In this document: positions 21,621 through 32,199 of the stretch, piece by piece
Numbering within the stretch: the first letter of the stretch is position 1
Layout: each line of letters opens with the position of its first letter
Source: Sanguinoderma infundibulare
Taxonomy: Eukaryota > Basidiomycota > Agaricomycetes > Polyporales > Polyporaceae
Length of the DNA: 64,000 nucleotides
Direction: 5' to 3'
NCBI GenBank assembly: GCA_032821775.1
Contig: JAVLRN010000003.1
Span: 1,612,001 to 1,676,000 of the forward strand
Program-made: the position numbers and the translations under genes
The notes under the pieces: generated by a model
What the model was told of the DNA's origin: nothing
What the model saw: the letters and a program-made list of their open reading frames with translations, nothing else
Database searches by the model: none

Positions 21621-23853
21621 ATGAACCCATACGTCCGCGGAACGACCCCGGTCCCGGTTTCGCCCATCGTGGGGCACGCGACGCCCTTTGGCCAGGCCGC
21701 TCCCCAGCAAGCAGGCACTATCCAGCCAGGCTCGATCACATACACGACCACGGTAGGCCCCGATGGCCAGGTCGTCTACCATCCATTCAGGTATGTTTAC
21801 TTGCGGCCGATCATCTCATCGCCAAGCTGATCTTTGTGTACGACCTGTAGAGCAGTCTCTGCTAGGTGCGTATCAGTTAGAGAATTTTACCTTTGCCGCG
21901 TCCGATAACGTCATCGACTATAGCTACCAAACCGCGCAAGGCATAGTCAACGGCATTCAGTGGATCCCTGCTGAAGCAACTTCAGTGCTCCCCGTAGGCG
22001 CGACACCGGCAGACGCTGTAAGTCGAGGTCTGCATCCCTTCTCCCATGTTGAATATGTTTGACCTTTGTCGCGCAGTCCTTCCACGCGTCGTTCGGACGC
22101 AGGGCAGATGATAGGACGTGGTATGTGTGTTTGGCGGAACCTTGTACGTCTGAGGCCTCATGAACCTTGTCAGGCGGGACGATGAGTACAGACGCCGGGA
22201 GGAAGACCCAAGGCGCTCGCCCAGGTATGACAGAGATGGCAGGCGGTACGACGACGACGATTACTACCGCCGCGATCATGATCGTGATCGGGGGGACCGC
22301 GAAGACAGAGAGTACCGACGTGCTGGCGACCGTGACGAGCTCCGTGATCGCGGCGGGGAACGAAGGCTGAGCGGGTATGGCCGATACCCCGGTGAGTACG
22401 ACAAGTATGCGACCGCAGACCTCGAGCGCCGCATGGAGAATCTCGATCTCGAGCGCCGCGAACGGGACCGCCAGCGTGAACGCGACCAACGCGAGTACGA
22501 ACGCGAGAAGGAACGCGAACGCGAACGCGATGGCGTACGTCGCAGAAGTTCGTTCTATGGCGGCGGCGAACGGCCGAGCAGCACTTACCAAACCGCGCCT
22601 GGCGGGAATTACCCATCGACGTACACCTCGACTACCGCCAGCGCATATGCCACCGCGCCTGGCGGTCACTATCCTGCCCCTGCTACCTACCGCGCTGCCT
22701 CGCCTCGCCCTCTTGAAGGCACTGTGCCCATCGCTCCGCGCCCCGTCTCACCTTACCAAGTCCCAGGTGCCGTCCCCCGCGCCGTGTCTCCCTTCCAGGC
22801 TGGTGCGATCCAACGTGCGGCCTCTCCGTATGGTGGTCCCGCGCCCATCGCCCGCGCAGCGTCGCCATATGGCGGAGGTGGCGCACTCCCGCCTCGCGCT
22901 GCATCCCCCTACCACGGCGCGTCTGCTGTCGGCGCCGGTATCTATCCCCCAGGGCACGTCTTCGAAGGCCAGCCCATGCGTGGTGGCTCTCGAGCCCCCA
23001 GCCCCAGCCCGTATGGTGCGCCCGTCAACGTGTACGCCAACCCTAACGCGGCCTATGGGGCTGCCGCTGGCCAAGCCCCGTACGGAGCTGCGCCTTACGG
23101 CTCGGGCATCACCTCGCATGCGTCTCCCCGTGTCGGCATGGTCCCCCTCGAGCAGGCTGCCCCACAACAGCAGATGCTCACCACCCCCGAGGGCTTCAGC
23201 CGCCCGCCGAACCGCGCGCAGCCGTACACCCAATTCGAGATGTTGAAGATCGGGGACATGGACGACCTGCTTGACCAAATGCCGCGCATGCCCGCCGTCC
23301 TCGTCCCCCACGACGTCTATCACGAGGACTGGATCAGGTTGATGACCGTGAGTCCCCCTCGCCTGTATCGACTTAAGAGGCCTGTGTGGCTCATTTGTCA
23401 CCTTTACAGGACCTCGGTCTCGCATGGGCCGGCACGATGCCTCAGTACTCCGCTGACGGCCGCCCCCCGAAGCGCTCCACGCTCGCGGCGGACGTGATCG
23501 ACCTCTGGAACGCGTCCTTCTTCCGCCTGCGCGGCGTCGAGATGATCCTCTACAAGGGCCGCGAGCGGCGCTCGGGCCGGTACGCGGGCACGGTCGACGT
23601 GAACCTACCCGGGTTCGACAAGTTTGACGTCTCGTCCCCGTCCGAGTCCGACGACGACGACGATTCGGAGAGCGACCGCTACCGCGACCGGTACGGCGGC
23701 GGATACGGCCGCGAGGCGGACGCGCGCAGGCGGAAGGAGCGCAAGGCGGAGCGGAGGAGGCGCAAGCTGGAGAAGAAGATCAAGAAGAGGCAGAAGGAGA
23801 TGGAGCGGTCGTACGCGACCTACCTCCAGTGCGTCCCGCCGACTGACATGTAA
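21621..23853 (+). CDS. Low-complexity basidiomycete protein with RD-rich and AASPYGG repeats and a conserved C-terminal domain
   Basis: From the ATG at 21621 (MNPYVRGTTPVPVSPIVG), five or so exons encode first a small folded part (YQLENFTFAASDNVIDYSYQ, GIVNGIQWIPAEATSVLP). A charged region follows, rich in Arg, Asp and Glu (RRDHDRDRGDREDREYRR; ERMEN-type coiled coil). Then comes a Pro/Ala/Ser stretch with repeated AASPYGG units. The ordered C-terminal part is FEMLKIGDMDDLLDQMPRMP, VYHEDWIRLMTDLGLAWAG, and VDVNLPGFDKFDVSSPSESD, ending in a strongly basic Lys/Arg helix. The final intron is near 23348-23409. I do not recognise a named family. The acidic, basic and repeat blocks suggest a scaffold or RNA-associated protein, which is speculation. 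Confidence 0.75.
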
Positions 23854-24172
23854 ACTCGAGATGGTGTGGTCGTTTCTGGGACACTAAATGCGTTACCATG
23901 TATCCGGGGAAGTTGAAGGACGAGAAGCCAAAAAAAACTCTGTATGCTTATATGCTTAGACCTTGTATCATCGTATTTATTCACAATGTTGCCGCATGCT
24001 AGTTCGTCGAACTCGAAAAGCTTTTGGTCTAGAAGAAGTGAGTTTCTCGATCAGTGTGTGTCATGACAGAGTGTGCTATACAAACTGGGACGCATAAATA
24101 GAGGCACATTATAACGTACTACATATGTATATCGAGGTCAGGTAAGTACGAAGGATAAAGCAGGATCGTTTA
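23854..24172. other. Convergent 3' intergenic region
   Basis: The 3' ends of the 21621 gene and RAT1 face each other here. An A-rich tract (CCAAAAAAAACTC, about 23929) and AT-rich sequence fit polyadenylation regions on both strands. No gene is seen. Confidence 0.5.
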
Positions 24173-27100
24173 TCAGTAACGTCCTCCACGTCCACGGCCG
24201 CGGGCGTTGTAACCGCCTCTCTGGATCCCGTAGTTGCCGCCTCCGCCTCCGCCGCCGTACCCGCCATAGCTGTTCTGACCATAGTTGTTGTTCTGCTGGT
24301 TGCCACCGTAGGCCCCTTGTCCCCCGTAGCCGTAGTTGTCTGCAGCATTGTAGCCGCCATAGCCTCCACCTTGGTTGTTGTAGCCTGGACCTTGGTCGTA
24401 TCCTCCCTGATTATATCCACCTCCTTGGTTGAGAGCGTTGCCGCCACCACGACCGTAACCTCCGTAACCTCCTCGTCCTCCACCGCTCCCGCCGCCGCCG
24501 CCACTGCCATATCCACCCGCTTGATTGCCATAGCCACCGAGCGAATTGTTGTAGCCACCTCCACCACCACCGCCGTGGGCACCCCGCCCGCCGCCACGGC
24601 CACCGCGCGGAGCAGTGAAGTCATTGTACTGGCCTCTGGAACTGTTGTTATACGACTGCTGCTGATACCCCCCACCGCGACCACGTTGGTAGCCCTGGTA
24701 CGCCTGATACGAAGACTGCTGCTGGAAGCCGCCGCTATTGTACGAAGAATGCTGCTGATACGACTGCTGGTGGTGGTAGGGGGCGCCGTTTTGGTGCCCG
24801 TCCTCACCGGCGTTGCGGAATCCGCGCATTTGGTTGTTGAACCCGCCCCAGTTGTCGCGGCCGCCGCGCTCGGAATGGAAGCCGCCGCGGCCGCGGCTGC
24901 CCCTACGTTCGGGACCGCCTCGCCTGGCCACCTCGAGGTCGTGAGCATTCAAGACCGGCTGAGGACGTCGGACACCGGGGAGTAGTACGGAGCGATGAGG
25001 AGTCCGTTGCTTGGGGAAGAAGTAAAACGCCGATAGCGAACGGTCATTCTTGATGTTTGGGAGGTCCTTGGTTGGCAGCGGCGAGACGTACGTCGAATCC
25101 GGTATACAGTCGGGGTTGGGAAGCAGGGATCCGTTAATGCCCTTGCTGAGCTTCGGGTTGATTGGCAACGGCTGATACCGCAATCAGTGAGATGTAAGCA
25201 GACCAGGCGGAGAAAGTACCGACCTCGTCCTTCTTGCGCTTGCCGTACAATGCCTCCAGCGTCGGGTAGAGCGGGTGGGCTTCGTAGACGAAAAGAACGT
25301 CATTTCCCCACTGATTCCGCAGCTTCTCTTCGTCCGTGAGATTCGGATACCGCGGGGCCATGGCTTCCAGGAGACGCCCCGGGTCGATGAAAGGCAGCAG
25401 CGCGACGCCTTGCCACGCCATGCGCTTGCCGTTCATATCAATCTGGAACGTGGGGGGATAAAAGTCAATGATCGGCGATGATTCGTCTGTCATGAGATCG
25501 TGGAATATCGCAGGGATATGCGCTCGACTAGAAAGCCAGCCGGTCAGCGACACTGCACGATCGGTAAGAAGCGTTCGAATTAGGTACCTGGCGGCGGGGA
25601 AGACACCCATGAGCTGCTCGAACGGCTTGAAGGGCTCGCCTAGGGTGAAGTCGATGTTCGTCTTATCGAGATCCTCGAAGTCGGCGGCGAAGGGGGCGAA
25701 ATGGAAGGGGTAGTACCATTGCCACGAGGGCGTCTGTTAACGTAAACGTCAGATGGCATGGTGCTCCAATCAAGCAGCGCACGTACCCCTTGGTAGTAGT
25801 ACTGAAGCACCCACGCCATCCCTTCGACGTAGTACGTCGCGACCCTAGATCGAGATGTTCAGCAAGACGTCGCTTGCCCCACGCAGCAAGCACTCACTTC
25901 TTCCTGAACCCTGCATCCGAGTGCTCGGCGCCGAACTTCTGGCGGTAGTACCGTTCTTTGTAGCCCGGTTCCCATAACCTAATACACCAGATTGAGGAGT
26001 CAACCACCCGTCTGGGCACTCAAGCGAGAGATTCACGCACTTCACAAGATCTTCTTGCTCCACGGTGCCGTCATTGTTGACCTTCAAAGCAAGCGACGTA
26101 TCCGCCTCCGCGGGCGCGTCATCCTCTTCCGATGGAGCGAGGTCCTCTCTGTCCTCAGCGTCCTCGGTCTCGGCCTCGTCGAAAGTGCGCTTCACACCAC
26201 GCGGTTCGGTACCATCGGTCATAAACGAATCCTCGGCCTCGGCAGGGATCTCCTCGCCATCGACATCGTCTGCCCCATCATTGACTGGGGGTGCGGGCTC
26301 GACAGACATTCCGGTCTCAGAGACAGTCGTACTCGAAGTCACAGATGCCAGGCCGCCAAGGCCAGGGATAGCGACGCCGTCGGTAGTGGTCACCGTTGCC
26401 GATGCGATGGTCGGACTCGGAGCACTCGGTGGCTCTGGAGCAGAAGCTTTCGCAGGAGTAGGGGGAGGGGGCATAGAATTCGTAGCAGATGATTTCGTCG
26501 CGGATTTCGAAGGCTTCTTTAACGGTATGAGCGAAGCCATCTCGGCCTTGAGCATCTCAGCCGCACTCATGTTCGCTAATCGAATGGCGGCTCGATTCGC
26601 AACGACATCGCGGTTTGAACCCGCCAATGCCTGAGAAGCGGTGGGTGTAAAGGTCACAGTCTCCGCGGTCTTCGGACCGCCTAACCCAATGCTATCGGCC
26701 TTCGCAGCAAAGTCGGGACGAGATGGTAGGTGTCCAGGAGCAGTAGGCGCGGCAGTGAGATTTAAAGAGGCGGCAGGACCGACAGAAGCACCGTTCGACC
26801 CCCCATCCTTCTCGATCTTCCGGCGTTTGGCATTCTGATCTTGTCGTTCCTCAGCTGGAATGTAACGCAAAGTCAATACTAATCCGAGCGAATGAGTAGT
26901 GGATGACACTCACCTTCACGCCTCTTCCGGAAGATCTCGTCCTCTCGCCTCGCGAGTCCCTCAAGAATGATCTGGGCCCTCGATAACTCTAACTGACCAT
27001 GGTTGGTTAAATATCCACCCATGCGCGGCAGCTCATTGCGCCAGATTTTCAGTAGAGTATCGATAGCACCTTCACGGATCTCAAGAGATGGAAGATGAGG

Positions 27101-28574
27101 CAAGAAATCGTTTCCGACGAAGAAGATGAGGAGGACCCAGTCATCTAGGGCCTGCTCGAAATTGAACGGGAACGGTACGTTAGGCACGTTCAGCTCTGCT
27201 TCGAGATACTCTCGTAAGATGGAAACATCAAGGAAGATAAACGGTTTCTTCTCGGGGGGAGTCTTTTTGATTTCTGCCCTCTGTGCGGTACACTGGGCCG
27301 CGTAGTGTCCTTCTTGATTGCATATCCGACACGCATTGCGACTTCCTTCTTGATGGAAGACGTCCTCACGTAGGACGCGGAAGTGTGGCTCATGAGTGGC
27401 AAGGGAAAGCATGATGAGATCGGCGTCCTGTAAATATCGTCAGTAGATGGTAAGGGGTGATTGTCTATGGCACGTACCAAGCCATAAATGACGTGGTGGG
27501 TATTTGGGTCGTGACCAGGATTAGTGCGCTGGCGCCTGATGAAATCCATGATCTTGTGCTCTCCCTCTCCGGGGACACTGGCGTCAGAAATTATGACCTG
27601 GAGCTGAAGCCAACAGGCGTTAAACACAAAATTCGCGGAAGAAGAAATAACTGAAGAGCTGAACATACATTCTTCCATCCGGGGTCGGAGTTCATCTTCA
27701 GGACAACCCAGTATCGCAGAGAATTCGCGAGCAAGTCCATGAACGGGGTGCCAGGAGTAATGGCGTTGCTATCCCATGACGTCTTGTTCTTCTCCTCTTC
27801 GCTGAGGGTCTTGCCCATGGCTACGCAGTTTGCGTGTTGGGCGCAAGTTTTTGGGAGCCAAATGACGACGCACCTTCCCAGAGGGCGATGGATTCCTTTC
27901 GTGCCTCCTCCTTCTCCTTAGCCTCCTGAGAAGAACGGAAACGGCGTGAACGTTGCTGGTTCATCTTGGCACGGGGAGCGACGCCATCTACGACACATAA
28001 GGAAGTGATCATGCCGGATGACGAGCAGACGTACCAATGGCCATAAAGAGAAGCTTGCGTGGACGAATCATGTTGACGACGCGCTCCGTGTAGTTAAAGA
28101 TTTCCACCATCATGTCCTCTTCAGTCTCCGGGGGAGGCTAGGGGAAACCGATGGTCAGTTGCATTGTAAGTCATGAAGCGTGTTGCGTGAACGTACCTTG
28201 CCCTCGGGGTGTGTGCAAGGGTGCACCTGGACGGTGCTTCAGCGAGATCTTCCAAAGATGACCAAGCGCAGAATGCTCACAATACCGTTCATATCCAAGT
28301 AAAGGCTGTCAAACTCGACCCCGTTGGGGTTCGGGTCGGCCATGTTGACTGGGACAGCGACTTCGTTGCCTTCGGCATCGGGTATCTTCACCTGCTCACT
28401 TTCTATAACAGGAAGAACTTGGACGCAGAGTCAACATGCAGTACCTCCACAGAGGATTGCATGAACGCACTAATTTTAGGGTACTTTTTGCTGAGCCAAC
28501 GAAAGAGGGCCGGAACACCCTGTACGCATCTGTTAGGGCATCGTTGGCAAGGAATGCACGATCAAACGCACCAT
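24173..28574 (-). CDS. RAT1: RAT1/XRN2 nuclear 5'-3' exoribonuclease
   Basis: After an ATG at 28574 that stands alone as a 3-nt first exon (donor GTGCGT), exon 2 reads [16 protein letters not shown], giving the universal XRN start [10 protein letters not shown]. Catalytic blocks follow: [95 protein letters not shown] and [19 protein letters not shown]. The CCHC zinc knuckle [14 protein letters not shown] marks the Rat1/Xrn2 branch rather than Xrn1. A low-complexity insert, the conserved region with [15 protein letters not shown] sequence, and a long C-terminal Gly/Arg/Tyr/Asn tail ending RGRGRGGRY complete it. It degrades 5'-monophosphate RNA, trims rRNA and snoRNA, and drives torpedo termination of Pol II. 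It is divergent from GCD2. Confidence 0.97.
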
Positions 28575-28890
28575 GGCTGCCTTTCAAGACGCTCAAGAAT
28601 GGGGTTTGGCGATAGATGTACAAGAGGGAGACGGCCTGCAGCTCAGGTGGTGACAGTGGAAGGAGAGAGGACTGTGGGCTGCTGTGCGTCGGCTCGGTGG
28701 CGCCTCTGATTGGCAACCTCAGGTAAGCGTCACCAAGCGCCCGGGCCGCCGTCTCCCGGGAGAGGCGCCGGCTCCTGACTCGATCCCAAGTCCTGGACGA
28801 GCTCGCGTGCAGTCTCATTTGAAAGATTCCATCCGCCCTCAGCGACCCACTCCATCGCTCTCTGTGCTCTCGTGCAACACCAGTGCGACC
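28575..28890. promoter_or_regulatory. Bidirectional promoter RAT1/GCD2
   Basis: The two ATGs are 316 bp apart and divergent. The GCD2 side is pyrimidine-rich (CTCTCTGTGCTCTCGTGC). No TATA box or E-box is visible. Confidence 0.4.
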
Positions 28891-30805
28891 ATGGCACCCG
28901 CCCCCACATTAGACGTCCACCCTCCGAATGGACCGGCAACAGGAGAGCCTTCTGCCGGGCAGCAGAAGTCCCAGAAGCAGATGCAAGTCTTCGATGAAGA
29001 TCTCCACCATTCGTGCGCGTGCTTAACTCCAGACTTTCCTTCAGGACCAAGGCTGAACGCCGCGAGCTTCAGGAGAAGCAGCGGGCTGCAAAAGCCGCAA
29101 AGGCCGCCGTGGGTGCGCCCAACGGGAAACCAGTAAGCAAGCCTGCCAACCAACCCTCCGCGCCGGGTGGTGCTCCAAACAGGAAGACAGGGCGAGCGTC
29201 CGACGCCGCGTCCAAACTTCCGGCCCCTGGCCTCGTCAAGGCTGCACAGGCGAAAACGGGGCAGGCGTCCTTGGCTGACCAGAGCGCGAGGAGTCAAGCT
29301 CGCGGTCTCCTCATCTTCTCCCATTTCGGCTTGCCCAAACCAGTCAGCGCCGCAAAGGGCGATATCCATCCCGTTATCGCTCGACTTGCGCTCCAATTCT
29401 CCTCCTTCAAGATAACTGGCGCAAATGCGCGGTGTATCGCTACTCTGACCGCGTTCAAGACCGTGCGTATCTCCGTTGCCCTGTCCGGCCTCGATCTGAG
29501 ATGTCGTTCAGGTTATCCAAGACTATGTCACCCCGCCCAACAACACGCTTTCCCGCCATCTCATGACATATCTCTCCCCTCAAATCAGCCATCTAGTGGC
29601 CGCTCGCCCGATGTCAGTCACAATGGGGAACGCTATCCGCGAACTGAAGCTCGATATCAGTGGTTCGGATATAGACCTTCCTGAGCAAGATGTGAGTCTC
29701 TCTTATTCTCTTCTCCCCCTTTACTCCCTTTTGCTGGTCCAACGTGCGAGGGAACCTGCATGGCTATGTCGTACGTGAAACCTGTTTCCGTCAAGCATCT
29801 GCTGGAGTTCTAGGCGGACCGAGACTTGTCTCTTCCGCATCTGCGGAAGGACGTTTCGAGGCGAAATGGCATGCACAGCTCACGCTTGTGTGTCAAACGA
29901 TCAATCACTCCAGTCCATGTGGAAGTCGTTTGCTCAACTCTATCATTCCAGGCTAAGGACGTCCTCTTCCAAAAAATTGACACGTACATCCGAGAGCGGA
30001 TTATCATCGCAGACCAGGTCATCCAGGAGACAGCAGGCAACAAGATTAAAGATGGCGATGTGGTCCTTACATACGCCAGGTACCCCGCCCTTTGCTTTCA
30101 TCCACTAACCCCGTGTTCACCTTCATCATCTGTAGGTCATCAGTCGTGGAGAAAGTCCTGCTTGAAGCCCACACTTCAGGTCGTGATTTCTCCGTGATTG
30201 TCGTCGATTCGAGACCGATGTTAGAGGGTATGTCCGACTCGTCGTACTATCGCGGGTGTCGTTGACGTGAATATTCTAGGCAAGAGGCTCCTCGCAGTGC
30301 TTTCCGAGGCTGGCCTCCACTGCACATACCTTCTGCTTCCCGCGCTTGGCTCTGTCATCAACGAGGTTTCTACCGTTCTCGTTGGCGCGCATTCAATACA
30401 CACCAATGGAGCGGTGTACTCGCGGGCTGGCACGGCGCTCGTCGCCATGATGGCAAAACGACATTCCGTACCCGTGGTCGTCTGCTGCGAAACATACAAA
30501 TTCTCAGAGAGCATACAGCTGGACAGTTTCACAAAGAACGAGCTGGGTGCGTGGCACGTTCCCTGCCCAATTAACGTTACAGGCTCACGGTCCCTGCAGC
30601 CCCGCATGGCGACCTCTTCTCATCCTTCCCGAACAACAAGCCCCGCGAATCCCTGACGCTCGAGAACAAGCCGCATCTCGAGATCCTCAATCCACTGTAT
30701 GACCTCACGCCACCAACGTGCATCACCGCCGTGGTGACCGAGGTCGGCGTCATCCCTCCGAATTCCATAAGCTCAATACCTGTCGCGCTCGGGCGACTGC
30801 TGTGA
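28891..30805 (+). CDS. GCD2: eIF2B delta subunit (GCD2)
   Basis: From MAPAPTLDVHPPNGPATGEP, a Lys/Ala-rich helical N-terminus (RTKAERRELQEKQRAAKAAK) leads to the IF-2B fold: HPVIARLALQFSSFKITGAN, NTLSRHLMTYLSPQISHLVA, RPMSVTMGNAIRELKLDIS, IDTYIRERIIIADQVIQETA, DGDVVLTYARSSVVEKVLLE, FSVIVVDSRPMLEGKRLL, GAHSIHTNGAVYSRAGTALV, PVVVCCETYKFSESIQLDSF, and the end TEVGVIPPNSISSIPVALGR. These are hallmarks of the delta subunit. With Gcd1, Gcd6, Gcn3 and Gcd7 it forms the decameric exchange factor for eIF2 that is inhibited by phosphorylated eIF2alpha in general amino acid control. About eight introns. Confidence 0.95.
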
Positions 30806-31189
30806 TCATGCTACATTCCTGTTCTCGTCGCTCATCGTGTCATGTTATCATGTCTCATGCCTCATGTCCGTGCACATCGACTTATCCTGCTCGTACTCGC
30901 ATTGCATTCGCGCGCTCCCCTCCACATTCGCATGTCATCCGCTCACTGACTTATCCTGTATCCAACCTGTATCCGTTGACACTTTCTTTCTTGTTCACCG
31001 TCGTTGCTCATCGCTCGCACTCTAGCTTAGGTACATTAGTGGGCGGAGGTCGTCATAGTCTGTATTTGTTGTGTAGTGTTAGCGTCGAAGCAACAAACCT
31101 TGTATTCCTCCCACACGCAGACGTCTAAAAGGATACGGGCGAGTGACGACATTCCCAACAACGTCTAGGTTATAATTACAGTAGAGCGA
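30806..31189. other. Convergent 3' intergenic region GCD2/MTP18
   Basis: This T/C-rich sequence lies between two converging stop codons. It carries no ORF of note and is most likely untranslated region and terminators of both genes. Confidence 0.5.
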
Positions 31190-31995
31190 TTAGAGTTCCG
31201 GCTTGCTAGATCCTTGACTGGAACGTGCGAGCTGTTTCTCTACCCATTCGAACGCCACGTCCGTAACATGCTCCACAGGTTTGTCGAACAAGTACGGAAG
31301 CACCGGGATGATGGCCAGTCCGGTCGCGGTCGGACCCCACATTTTGACGCGAGGGTTTTGCACGTTGGTGAACGCCTTCTTAGCCTGCTTCACGGCCGTG
31401 TGGATCGTGAAGGCTGGGAGGGCCCTGAAGGTTAAGTAAGTTCTAATGAACACATGTGGCGACGATCCTCCGGGGAGACATACATGGACGCAATCGACTG
31501 GAAGACGGAACGCTTGACCGCTATCAGGGACAGACGGGTCGGCTCCGAGAAATGTGCGGCTTCTAATGGGGTGGGTCCACGCCGGTGAGCTTTGTATGTC
31601 TCGTAACCGACGTCACTAATAGGGCCCAGGGGGGAAGGATATCAGCGGACGCACGCAGATAAGGGCACGTAAAGCACATGGGACGCTGCTTACCCCGCAA
31701 GGTATAACCATGAGATTCCATAGGCCGCGGTCACTAGTGCAGGATGGATGACAGGGCGGAAGGCTTCTCCAACGTCACTAGTCTGGCGTAAATCTATCGA
31801 TAGTCAGAACGACGGGGAACCTTTCATACTTACATATGCTATGTATCGTTGGCCCGCTCGAACGGCGGTCCTGAGCCGAGCGCCGTAGGCCATGTAACGG
31901 AGGTCGGAGTCGGTGGAGTCGACATCCTTGTCGGAGAGGGCGTCGAGCTTGCCCTCGACTTTGTCCACGACTTGATCCTTGAGGGGTTCCGGCAT
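31190..31995 (-). CDS. MTP18: Mitochondrial fission process protein MTP18/MTFP1
   Basis: Reverse-strand exons from the ATG at 31995 (MPEPLKDQVVDKVEGKLDAL) give SDLRYMAYGARLRTAVRAGQ and then SDVGEAFRPVIHPALVTAAY, the family signature ('EVGEAFR' in animals). Next are DVGYETYKAHRRGPTPLEAA, AVKRSVFQSIASMALPAFTI, and MWGPTATGLAIIPVLPYLFD-KPVEHVTDVAFEW, ending SSKPEL. Three to four hydrophobic helices and about 205 residues agree with MTFP1. The family sits in the inner mitochondrial membrane and influences fission and membrane integrity. Four introns. It is divergent from the forkhead gene. Confidence 0.93.
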
Positions 31996-32199
31996 GGGAG
32001 GTCAGAGAGTCAGGTGAGACAAGGAGAGAGAAAGAGGAAGAGACAAGGGTGGACGCGCGGTCGTCGGTCGGCACGGCGTCGTCGGCAGCGTCAGACAAGA
32101 CTCACCCATATCCGGCGGGCATCACGTGGAGGAGACAGGCGCGCAGGACTGGGGCGGTCGAGTCGAACGTGCTCCGTCACCTCTCCGCCAACGTCCGCC
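31996..32199. promoter_or_regulatory. Bidirectional promoter MTP18/forkhead with E-box
   Basis: Only 204 bp separate the divergent ATGs. A CACGTG palindrome lies at 32123-32128. No TATA box is seen. Confidence 0.5.

Noticed and set aside
21947..22669. Long reverse-strand ORF opposite the 21621 gene
   Set aside because: It is a shadow of the GC-rich repetitive coding strand. The forward frame has consistent splicing and repeats.
24317..24985. Long forward ORF opposite the RAT1 tail, rich in Ala, Thr and Val
   Set aside because: It is the antisense of Gly/Tyr/Asn codons in the RAT1 C-terminal tail. Repetitive sequence leaves several frames open.
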